A DNA stretch of 64,000 nucleotides from Theristus sp. LFF4_11 (Eukaryota; Nematoda; Chromadorea; Monhysterida; Xyalidae), in NCBI GenBank assembly GCA_030248135.1, contig JASANC010002868.1:62001-126000 (forward strand). Direction: 5' to 3'. The notes beneath the pieces are model-generated. The model was not told the origin of the DNA. It searched no databases and saw only the letters and a program-made list of their open reading frames with translations. How positions within the stretch are numbered: the first letter of the stretch is position 1; each line of letters opens with the position of its first letter. This document shows positions 47,096 through 58,338 of the stretch, in pieces. The translations under genes and the position numbers were made by a program.

Positions 47096-47809
47096 GGACT
47101 AGACCTTTTTCCTACTATTTTTCGCAGCTCAGACAAAATTTGTAAGAGTGAAAAACTGATACCCAGTCAAAATGCTACGAACTTTCAAAGAATGCACAAT
47201 TTTGACTCAAAAAAGTGCCCGGGCAAAAAAATTAACTAAATTTTCAAAAAATACGGATGAAATTACCCTAGGAAACATTTTTGTTCAACTGTGAAAGTGT
47301 CCCAGCTAAAAATTGAAAGGGCGAACACTTAAAACCAGGTGAAAACCCTCCGAACAATTAAAAATGCCCAATTTTTACCCAAAAACAGGGTCGGGGTAAA
47401 AAATTAACCCAATTTTCAAAATCTCCGGGTGGAATTACCCCAGGGAACATTTTTGTTCGACTGTGAAAGTGTCGCAGGCAAAAATTGAAAGGGCGAACAC
47501 ATGTTGATTACATACCTGAAAAAAAAAGGACAAAGGGAAAGAAGTAACACTGTTTTCAGAATAGGTTTTTCGTGTCTACAGCGTATGAAAAGTAGTCGGA
47601 TAAAAATTTTTTCGCGGCTCCAAGCACAACTTTGGGTGTTCGTTTCGTGTGCACGGAACCAAGTTTGTGGCTTATACTATGCTCGCAGGACGCAGCGAGC
47701 AAATTTGAAAAAAGCGCGCGAGGGGATAACGGCTCATATTATGCGTGATGCGCTCTCCGCTCGCTACGCTCGCTCGCGCATCCGCATGATAATTTAGAGT
47801 TCGACTGTA

Positions 47810-48127
47810 GTTCTTGGAGCGGTCTTGTTTATTGAGCAGTTTCAAACCCTTGATTCAAACCTCTACAAACCTTGGCAATAACCGGGAGGGCAGGAGGGAT
47901 AGAACACGGCAGGGACGCTCTCCACAACACATCATGCGGGCATGTGGGGCCCCCGTGGGCGTTTTTTTTGTTGAAAAAAAAAAAGACATAAAAAACGCAA
48001 CGTTTATATAATTTTTTATAAATATTTTAATAACACAACCCAGGGGGGGAAGGGGTGGGGCGGGAGGCGCGGAACCCACACAACCGGGGGGCGGCCGCGC
48101 GGGGGGGGGTGGGGGGGGGGGGGGTAG
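47810..48127. other. Low-quality-looking G-rich segment, possible assembly artefact
   Basis: Sequence degrades from ordinary DNA into A-runs, then G-runs of up to 14 (48041-48127) with few other bases. It joins a MITE whose left end is missing. This resembles read-tail noise rather than genomic sequence, although a natural G-rich tract is possible. Confidence 0.5.
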
Positions 48128-48197
48128 TGATGCGTAGCTGTGTTAAAAGTTAAGACATAGCTACGCGATCACTAAATACTGCTTCATGAATGCCCCT
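48128..48197. mobile_element. MITE family M2, copy d (left end missing)
   Basis: Starts mid-element at TAGTGATGCGTAGC and runs to TGCTTCATGAATGCCCCT followed by TTA. The expected left terminus AGGGGCATTCATGAAGC is replaced by a G-run. Confidence 0.7.
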
Positions 48198-48200
48198 TTA

Positions 48201-51200
48201 CAGAATAAGTGAATGTCTTGAGATTAGGATTTTACAGTTTGTGCTTCGCACAACAAAGTCTGCAAAATGCATATGTGAAATGTGCGTGCACACTTTCATG
48301 TCTCCGTCATACCGCACACATTGCAGGTGTAAATTGTTTATGACATTTTGTCAGTTTCATAGTTATTTATGTAATTTGAGTCCCGTTTGGTTTCGACATT
48401 GTGTGCTTTGTAGACGAAACAAACTCTTGTTATGTGCTGTATGTTCAATAAAAACGTGCATTATAACAACTTGTAAACTGTTTTGAAGTTTTTTTATTTC
48501 CAATCGCGCCCTGGTTTCAAATACAAAATCCTGGTGTCTCAGAAGAGGGATTTTTTTGTAACGCTTGTTCACGAGCATCCCATTTACCAGGTGGGCAAGA
48601 AAAAAGTGCAAATTAAAAACTGTGCGTTCTCGACACTCAGAACAAGATGTGAACACGGTTTTTTGCTGCGTTTTTACGGATTCAAATTTCAACTCCAAAC
48701 ATTTGTGGACTCTTGTTGGCCATTGTTTCCGAGTCTGTTTACAATCTGCAACCGCGTGCCGATGGATTTCCAGGTGATTGGTTGAAAGTAGCGGGAGTAA
48801 CCAACATAACACTCGGTGTAGTGTCGCACAGCACACATACAAATATGTACAAACACACACACGCACATGCATATCGAATGGATGGAAGTGTGTGTACAGC
48901 GCAGCGTTTCAGCTTCAGCGGCAGTTAGCGCACAGCGCAGTACGCTACTTGGATATACATGCGGTTCGGCTTGACGCTCATGTGTGTACGCACGTGTGTA
49001 TCATGCGGCTGTGTTTCTCGCTGCGGCCAGCGCTTCGCTTTTGAACGCGCACACACGAATGAGGGATCCACGTCTGCGTGTGTCTGTGTGTGTGTGCGCG
49101 CGCTCATGTGCAAGTTTTTTCCAAAAGCAAAACTCGCCGCGCGCTATGCACAGACGGATGGATATATGTACACACGTCAAACGGCGGCGCGCACGCTGAG
49201 AAAATCGATGTGCGGTTGCGCATAGTCTCTGTGCGTTTCACGTCTGCCAACGAGAGGAAGACTGCAGAGGCGCACACACGCACGCGCAGACGCCGTCGAG
49301 GCAGGGTGTGTCGTGAATATCACACACGGCGCTGCAAGCAGCCGCGTACAAATGTACCAGCTTCTTGGAGATGCTTGTCCTTATTTATGTTTTTCAAAGT
49401 ATTGATGTTCCATTAGGTGTGACAGTAATAAAAAAACCTAAGCCATGGACATATTCTTCATTGAACGTATCGTAATATGCACCGATGGGGGAATGTTTCG
49501 CGGCTGCGCGGCAATATGAATTCAGAAAAACGAAATAATGCAATCTGAAGGCAGTTTTTTGCGAGTTAATGACAAACTAATCATATTCTTTAAATTTAAC
49601 AAATAAAATTACTCTTTTTTAAAGTCATATTCGGACTGTACGTTTGGGCGCGAAAAAGCGCGTTCAGTTTTCAGCTTTGCGGGCTTTCCACAGTGACTTG
49701 CACATGAAAGGCGAAAACAAAATGTTCACAGCTTTTTCACCAGACAAAGATCATAGCACGCTAAATACAAAAAAAGTCCGAAGTAGTGATCCAGTGTCCT
49801 GATCCAGAACTAGAAGCAGCTCATCACCAACTGAAACGGAACCGAGCGAAACCACCCACGGTTTTATGTGGCTGTATAGACTTTTATTTCCGGGTCAGGA
49901 CACCGCGGTTGGCAGGACACCGAACATCTCTTCGGACATTTTTTGTTTCGCGTACTTTTGTATTTTGTGTCTTGTGTGATCCGCTGTTTCGCTGATGTTT
50001 CAGCCAGACATAACATCCGTCTGCGCTGGTCATCACTTTTTATTGGACTGTGCAGCCCGGGCCTTGTCGTACTGACGAGCCTGAGGGCCAGCGGTATACG
50101 CTTACCAGGCGAAACCGCAAGAAACAGCGCTTGCACGTTGTAAAATGTATATAGACCAATGCAGATCATCATGTATGCGACAGCAAGTTTTGTCTTTTCA
50201 GTACTGTTGTTTTTATGACGCACCTTCACATGAACAAATGTGCAACAAACATAGAGAGGCTTCGAGACCGCAACGTTGATTAGCTGCAAAATCAATGAAT
50301 AAAAAATCACGGTATGAGTGATTGCCGTCGGTTGGCAGCAGTGACACGTCAAAGTGACAGCCGGACACAAGTGTACGTGTCTTGGTGACACGTTCCTTCG
50401 CACACCCTGTATAAACATGAACAACGCGCACATATATGTACATGTATATACAACCGTCAGCTAATACGAAGCCGCGCCACCGACCATACACGTATAATAT
50501 TGACGAGAAGCTGGCTTGTTGTTGTTGTGCAGTAAAGTGTTCCGCGTATGCGCTGTAGACCGCTGACTTTGTGCGCAGCAATGGAGCAATAGCCAGCGCT
50601 ATATAGTACGTTTTCAACCAAGCGCTTCATATGTATATCTGTTTCTGTTGCATTTGCGTTCTTTTTGGTTCTTTCTTGTTTTACCTGTTTAGCCATTTTT
50701 ATGCGATGATGATTTTTTTGCGGTTTGACGCGTGTGCCCGTCGCGCCTGCATTGTATCTATTCCGATCGTTTAGCTATGTTGCTTTGTGGTCTTTATTTT
50801 TGCTGCACGTAATTGGTTGTCTGTGATAAGCAATTTAAAAGTGTTCACAATGCGCGGCTTTGTCTGCTTGAGGCAATCGCTTAAGCCCATTTGTGATATC
50901 TATCACAAACACTGACGCTGGCAAGCTGAATCAAACTAAGTTGGAAAGTTTTGTTTTGGTTCAGACCGGCACAAACAGAAAAATCGTTAACACTCAGTTT
51001 TTGTGCGCGTTGGTGACAATCAGCATTAGTATCTCTTGAAAAAGTAGTTCAATAGTTCAATAACAGATCAGAATAGCACAACTGAACTACAAGGGTGTTA
51101 CAAAAAATTACAATGGGCAAAACGACTCGTTCTCCGGTCTGCTTCAATGGTTTGTTCCAAAATTTGAAACATTGCTTCAGAACTGTTGGCCATTGATTGT

Positions 51201-52615
51201 GTTAAAGCTTCATTTGAAAACTCCACTCACATGAAGCACAGCGACGTTTTGAACTCCAAGAGTCCAAGGTTTATTCAGACGCTCTCAGACGTGTCCGTTG
51301 ACGTTTATTGTCGATTTACGAGTTTTCAGTTTTGTTTGGATTGGATTAGTAGCATTTTTGGATTTAGTAAAAAACGTCACAGCTTCAGCTTACCTTTCTT
51401 GGTTTAGCTTTTTATAGCTTAAACTGAATTTCTTTAAAAAAACTCTCCAATTAGGTGTGCAAATTGAAACACACACGAACAAAACTGAAGTTTTTTTCAA
51501 AACTTCTTTGTCACTTAGCGTTTGCGCCTCCTTTTGTGAAATGAGGCTGTTGTTTGTAGTTGCAGTTGTAAAAAAATACCTGTAGTTTTTGCCATTTGAT
51601 TCTACATTTGCACCTTATTAATTGGAATTTCTGAGGTTTATGTAAGTATGCACCGTATCTGCTGTTCATTGCAATACGAACACGAAGCATTCACACAAAT
51701 ACATCACAGATAGAAAAATAATCTCAAACACAAAAAAATTCCACTCATTTTTTTAAAGTGGTAAACCTGAGCTAAACGAACAACAGCGGGTACATGTTTC
51801 AAATTATCACCAATTTTTCTCCGTCATTGAGTGCATAGTTTCTTTTCCCACAACGCCGATGTGTGGTACACCACAGCCTCGCTCGAGCAGTGTGGTGAAC
51901 AGTCAAACATCAGAGTTTATACAAAAGTATCCTTTTTTAGTTTGTATAAAGCCGCTAATGAGAAACACGATATGAATAAACGGCGTATATATTGTATTTT
52001 GTCTGTGTTTTGTTAGGGAAAAACAGTTCTGTATACACTATGAGAGACCATCGATTTACAGCGTGTAACTCCCACCAGAAACTCGAAGGTATACCAAATT
52101 CCAGTGGTTTGGTTTGAGGGGTGAACTAGCGCTGAGCGTTCTGTGGATCAATGCCCTCGCCGCAAGAGGGGGGGGGGCAAGTGGAGGGGCCACACTCTCT
52201 AGTCTCGCTCTTACCTGTCCTTGAGGACGTCATGTCACTGTCACGTTGTTGATGTCAGTTGACTTGGGTGCAGTGACGTTACTTCATCTAACCATACATT
52301 ATCCCTTTGATACATGATAATGAAAAAAACCCAGGCATTCTTGTCTGCAGCTGGTCTCGCCTTGATTGAGAAGACTTGGTGCATTCATTTGGCTATACCA
52401 TTGATTCAAGCTATTTTTTACCGAATCAAAAAAGAACGTTGTTTTACAGATTCTCGTAGCTGCGACAGCACCAGACTATCATGGATTATTCATGTTGGTC
52501 GACCGGCCAACGTTTATAAGTGACCGTTTAATGAGGACAACGACATGTAATACGGCTGTATTACCGCGCAGTTACATGCTAAACTGTAAATAACCGTGTT
52601 AAACGAACACCAACT
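48201..52615. other. Intergenic region upstream of PKC
   Basis: No gene recognised with confidence. CA/GT-rich DNA occupies 48850-49300. The remainder is AT-rich. The segment up to 52615 should contain the PKC promoter and 5' UTR. G-runs occur near 52168. Confidence 0.45.
49864..50433 (-). CDS. Unrecognised open frame, doubtful gene
   Basis: A 189-codon frame beginning with ATG and with two hydrophobic stretches (VIFYSLILQLINVAVSKPLY and LAVAYMMICIGLYTFYNVQA). No family recognised. Part of it overlaps the dispersed repeat also present at 30697, which argues against a conserved gene. A 60-bp piece inside it is bounded by good splice signals (TTTTGCAG and AAG|GTGCGT), so it could be an exon of something else. 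Confidence 0.2.
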   Translation of the reverse strand: MCALFMFIQGVRRNVSPRHVHLCPAVTLTCHCCQPTAITHTVIFYSLILQLINVAVSKPLYVCCTFVHVKVRHKNNSTEKTKLAVAYMMICIGLYTFYNVQALFLAVSPGKRIPLALRLVSTTRPGLHSPIKSDDQRRRMLCLAETSAKQRITQDTKYKSTRNKKCPKRCSVSCQPRCPDPEIKVYTAT

Positions 52616-55229
52616 ATGGTTGTGTTTAATGGAACCGCGCGAGTCGTCGTTGATGAGGCAAAGGACCTGAAGATGACGCAATGGTCGACTCGATTTGGCA
52701 AGGCGACCGCGCTCGATACATACGTCAATGTTGACATTGACGAGACCGTAGTTGGCAGCACGAAGACAGTCGCCAAGACAGCGTGCCCGCATTGGAGCGA
52801 GGAGTTCAACACGGAGGTGTCGCGTGAAGTTCTTTGGCTAAACGTCCGGGACACACTTTCTCATCATTCGCAAACCCCATTATTCAGAAAACTCTCAGAC
52901 AAAAAAAAGTAACAGCGCTGTCGCAGACAGCGTTTATAAACGCACAGTCACCAACACAACCACAGACGCAGGCACAGACATACAGACAGAATGACGGTCC
53001 CAAGCACAGTCACAAGTGTAGCCCAACTGCAGTCACAAAAACACGCGGTCGCAAACCGCATTCACAGACACCGGCATCAATCCGTGCCTTTTTGTTTTTG
53101 TGCGGAAAGTTTTCAAGAGAAAATTTGTCAAAATGAAGTGCGTGTTTCAAGTTTTAAACACCGCAAGCTAAGCTTAAAATACAGCTCAAATGGCTAATTT
53201 GCACAAAATATGACATCAAAAACGATTATATCTTCGTAGATTCACAACGGCAAGTGTTTCGGTTTCACCGTATTCCACGATTCCGCCATTCCACCTGACG
53301 AGTTTGTCGCCAACTGCCAAATATCGCTAGAGGATCTCAAAGCGAACCAAATGAACGACGTTTGGGTAAGAAGAAACAAATTTGGAGTTTTTTTGCGATG
53401 CAACGTTTGAAAAACGCTTCAGCGTATATGTGAAGGACTGGTCTGTGAAACAAAAGATCTGTGCAGTATCCTGTGTTCTGAGAACCAAAACGCCACAAAT
53501 CAAATCACATGAACCCTGCCACAGTTTGTTTTCTGTTCCGAAGAAAAATTCCAAAAAATAACTTCATGTTTCAGGTTGACTTAGAGCCGAGCGGTCGACT
53601 ACACGTCAAGATTGAGCTCAACGGGACTGCACTCGAAGGTCAGTAAAACACACCCTGTTTTTTGTGCTGTCACTTGCGACCCACCTGGTGGTGTACCGGG
53701 GTGTGCGGCACAATCGATTTCCACACCCCGTCGGTAAGGCTGCATTGGCCCTAGGTGCAGATGTTTTAAAATGTTTGCTATGATTTTCTTTTTTTTTGAA
53801 ACTCAGTTCGAGAAAAGATGTGGTGCAAAACAAACGATGGCGCTTAGGCAATCAATGGCATATCAACCGCTCAACAATGATATCACAGAACAATTTCAGA
53901 ATAGATAATCTCTGAGAATAACTTGCTACATATAAATGTGACAAGAAGCGTGAAAATGCAGTGTCAAGAAAGAAATGTCATGACAGGCTCGGAATCTCGA
54001 CCGGATTCAAAAAAGCATGAAAAATCACGAAAAAATCCTCAACACATGTAAAATAGCTTTGTTAGTTGTTCCATTAGACGCAATAGCAGAGTTTCTTCAC
54101 GAGCGCCGTGTGCACGCATGCTGATTGGTTGCCGTATCGATTGATGCGGTTGATGTCACCTTGCACCAGCCAATCAGTGGCGCCGTGCACACTGCTGCTG
54201 TTCGCATAAACGGTCGCCTGAAATTACTGCACAAAATGTATGGATACTATTGTACTTTGTATGTGGGCGCACAGGTTGCAAGTGTTTTTTTAGAGTCACT
54301 CTTGGTGTTTTTCTGTGGTGGTCCGACTACTTGGTAAACTTTGACTCGTCTGACTTTAACTGTCTGAAAAGAAAACATTCCATTGCAACGATTTCATTCT
54401 TTCAGTTTCCAACCCACGGTTTCACGGTGGGGAACATAACGGTTGAAGCCAGCCCCGTTTGGCTAGGTCGAGACACCGAAAACGTCTGGTACAAGCTTGG
54501 CTGATTTTCAAAAATTAACAACAGCGCTCTTTGCAGTTAATGGTAAAAAGAACGCAGAAAAAGTAGTACCACGACCTCAAATTGTCCATGACCAGGTACC
54601 AATTCGACGGAGATTCGATATTTTGGATGATGTGTAATAGATGAAGCGTGCTGGTCGACTAGAAGTTGATCACTAGACTGATATATCATCTGGCGCAATT
54701 TCTGAATCCATCTACTGATGAAATGGCCGTTTTGAATGTCGCCATTCATGTTCGCATTCTGGCCAGCTGGACCATCGAACAGTGATGCCAACGGTGCAAA
54801 TTTTTCCGCGTGCAAAATCGAGTGCAACGTTAGTGTCGCACAGATTGGCTGATGAGTGCGGTGTGATGATGGTGATGATGGTGATGATGAGGATGATGAG
54901 GATGATGGTGATGATGAGGATGATGATAATGCTGATGATAATCTTGATGATAATACAGCTGATGATGATGTTGCTGATAATGTGGATGTTGATGATAAAG
55001 CTGATGACAATGCTGTTGATGAGAAGGCTAATGATGATGTTGAAGATGATGGTAATGGTGATGTGGATGATATTGTTGATATTGATGCTTGATCCACGTA
55101 GTCCTGGTTTCACAATTTTTTTAGATTTTTTGTTCCTCGTCGCGTGAATAAACAGTCATCGACCAGACATTGGTCAAAAAGCTCCCTATTCCGACTATAC
55201 TACTTTTCAAAATAGAGTCATTTGATATG

Positions 55230-55261
<32 letters not shown>

Positions 55262-58039
55262 CCAGTGTGTTTGTATGGAAAAACAACAAAAACAAAAACG
55301 TGTTCTTCAGACAACAAACCTGAATTTGACGATTAGCATGTGCAACGAGCGCGTCAGCCGCGGCGCGCACGCTGGCCAACCGCACCGAGACGGGCGTCTC
55401 GCGCTGGCAAACGCAGAATTCGTCCGGCACACCCGCTGCCGCACAGTCGCGCCGACGGTCGAGCGGTCGCAGCCAGGAGTCGCCCCGGTGTTTCGAAGGT
55501 CGTCGTTTCGCTGTTGGCTCTACGTTACTCGGCGTCGCTTCATTTTCGGTCCGGTTCACTCTCCAACTATTATTGTTCGACGAATTATTGTTCACTTGGA
55601 AATAGTTCACTGCATCATCGTTGACATTGTCACTGTAGTTGTTGCCTAGGATGTCGCGCATCGTTGCGTGCAGGTCGAAGAAGCTCGTCAGTATCTGGAA
55701 TGTTGTGCGAAAATCCGTTCCGGGGCGCTGCACCGAGAAAACGTAACTGTTAACTTTACTACAAAGTAAGACTACTCATTTTGCTACTAGCCCCACCACT
55801 ACCTCCACTAAACTCCACTACTAAAACGCCTCCACTGCTAATGCTGCTAACGCTCCACTTACATCAACTCCACCACTACCTGAAATAATTTTGGTTCTTC
55901 GAAAAGTCAATTGTAGTGGCGAAATTATCAGCAGTGGATGGCGGCATCGCGGAACAATTGAGTTCAACGTGTTCCAAGGTTGCAAAAAATCGGTGATGAA
56001 ATTTGTGATTGACTTGGCTGTAAGTAACATTTTCTCAGTACTGTGAGTAACATGTGAGAACTTGACACGCTGAATGGTGAACTGTGGTGTAAACGTGTGC
56101 TATTGACTCGACATTACGACAATTGCAAAATTATGTTTTTTTTCTTCAAATTTTGACTTTTGCGCCATTTGTTAGACTAATATAACAAGATTCAATTCAG
56201 TGTTGCCGGTAGCGTGGCCGAGTGGTCTAAGGCGCTGGTTTAAGGCACCAGTCTCTTCGGAGGCGTGGGTTCGAATCCCATCGCTGCCAGTACTGTTTTG
56301 GTTGTTCACCTGACAATTTTACGGAACAATTGAGGCTTATTGGAACATCACTGAGATGTTCGGTGAAATGTGTTTTTAAAAGCCAGTTGCTCAATTCTCA
56401 CCTGTGAATTGTGTTTGAGTGCTAGTCGCACGTCAAGTGGCGTGTTCGTGGGCGGCGCCACAGCCATGAATGGCATGCGCTCTTCGATGCGCCCAATCAG
56501 CGACCGGCGAATGGCGTCAAATCGGTGACCGTGATCGGAAAAGACGAACAACCACGAATTACTGAAAACGAAACGATCGTTGTATTGACAGGCGTATGTG
56601 ACCACAGTCGGGTTTGTGCGCCGCTTGGCCCGAACTATTTAGCCCAAAATACCCAAATAACCGGCGGAGTGTCTGAAACCCATTGGGGGCTATTTCCGAT
56701 GCGAGCCTCACGTCCTCAGAGACACTAATGAACGTTTCTCCACGCCCACCGTTAAAGACAGCATCGGGATAGTGGAATTGACGTTCGAGTTTTTCAGCGG
56801 AATTTTTACCGTCAGTTTAGCCAATCGTGAACATCACACTTCGAAATCGATAAAGACAACGAAACGTTCAACATTTTGTTCAGCTGCTGGTGGAACAAAC
56901 AAGCCTGGTTACATTGGTGGCTGAATAAACTGTGTTGTGAACAACAGCAACAACAAACAACCACACGCGAACCGCAGCTGCTCGCGGACGCCCATGAAGA
57001 AGCGCGCGAAGTCGTCGTCGCCGAGCGCCACCTGATGCAGCCAGTCGTGGCCGAGCTCCGTCAGCCAGTTCAACGCGAACATTGGCTGCTCGGCCGCGTA
57101 GCGCGTCACGAACTGCCGAAGGTAGTCGAGCTGTAGACGGTGCTTGTGACGGTTGCCGTAGCACAGGTGCGTGCTGCGGCGATGCAGCAGACTGTACCAG
57201 ACGCGCAGCCAAAACGGCCTGCGTGTGCGAGTGGTGTTCAGCTCGAGTTTGTGCGCTTTTCTTGCGCCAGCAGTACACACGGCTCCTTATGTATGAATGA
57301 AAAGGCATATTAGGAGTGAGTGACCCGTTTCGTGTATGTGATTCTTGTACGAGGAGACCAGTGCGGAAATTGAAGATCATTCGATCAATTAATATTCTTG
57401 GTCTCTGAAGACGATTTTTACAACACAATAATGTTTTTTTTGCACCAAATGAACACACATCACGGCAGCGCGCGTGTTCGCTGGTGTGCACCTGCATGTT
57501 TGTGTGTGAGTGTGAATGGCAACGTAAAGGCCAATTCATGCACGACGTATACATATCCGGCACGTCACGTCACGGCACGTCAAGTATGAATGCGTTTATA
57601 AACGAGCACGTGTTCTAAAGATAACGTGACGTGCCGGATTGCTGGTTTTTTTTTGCTCCATGAATGAAGACGTGACATGACGTGACGTGACGTGCCGTAA
57701 AAATTTGTGTGCATGAATTGGTCTTTACTGAGTTTACAAGCAAGTGCAGTGTTTTCGGACGGAGACGTTACCGGAAGTAGTGTGTCGTCGGTTGCCGCCG
57801 GAAGCCTTTCGCCAGATATCGAAACAGATTCAAATGCGGAATGTCTTCAGCGTAGTACGTGACGTAGCCGGCCTTTTCGGCGTCCGCCCAGAGCAGCGGC
57901 CAATCGTCGGCGAACGTCGTCGACATGTCATCGGGCAGCTCGGAGACATAGCCAGCAGTCTGGTAACGGAGACCTGTTGACTGAGTGAATGAATTATTCA
58001 TTGAGTTATTGATTGACTGACTGACTGATTGATTTATTG

Positions 58040-58113
<74 letters not shown>

Positions 58114-58153
58114 GTATTGAGTTATTGATTGACAGGCTGACTGACTGACTGAC

Positions 58154-58185
<32 letters not shown>

Positions 58186-58285
58186 GAATTGAGTTATTGC
58201 TTTACTGACTGACTGACTGATTGATTTATTCAATGATAAATTGATTGATGTATTGAGTTATTGATTGACAGGCTGACTGACTGAC

Positions 58286-58338
<53 letters not shown>

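Larger units (their letters stand above)
42771..47789. mobile_element. Composite repeat element CE, copy 2
   Basis: A 5-kb copy with the same order as copy 1: arm 42771-42912, core 42913-43601 (contains SINE copy 5), inverted arm 43602-43745, 149-bp satellite to about 47095, 172-bp-type satellite to about 47500, and end block to the same GC-rich stem-loop and GCATGA end. The core is inverted relative to copy 1: CTACAATGTACGAGGGTTGC lies by the right arm here, while its complement lies by the left arm in copy 1. It is inserted within an M1 MITE. Confidence 0.82.
42540..47808. mobile_element. MITE family M1, copy c, split by CE copy 2
   Basis: The left remnant (about 42540-42770) ends AATCAGCTGATTCCCTA, and the right remnant at 47790-47808 is AATTTAGAGTTCGACTG plus TA. 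These are the two sides of an M1 right terminus, separated by the 5-kb composite element. Confidence 0.72.

Noticed and set aside
54400..54504. Extra plus-strand PKC exon ([20 protein letters not shown])
   Set aside because: It follows a good acceptor but ends in a stop and has no PKC homologue, and exon 3 joins 62261 in phase without it.
54856..55097. Asp-rich and Ser-rich proteins from the GAT tract
   Set aside because: They are simple-repeat artefacts; only the part of the minus frame after the acceptor at 54848 belongs to DUF229.
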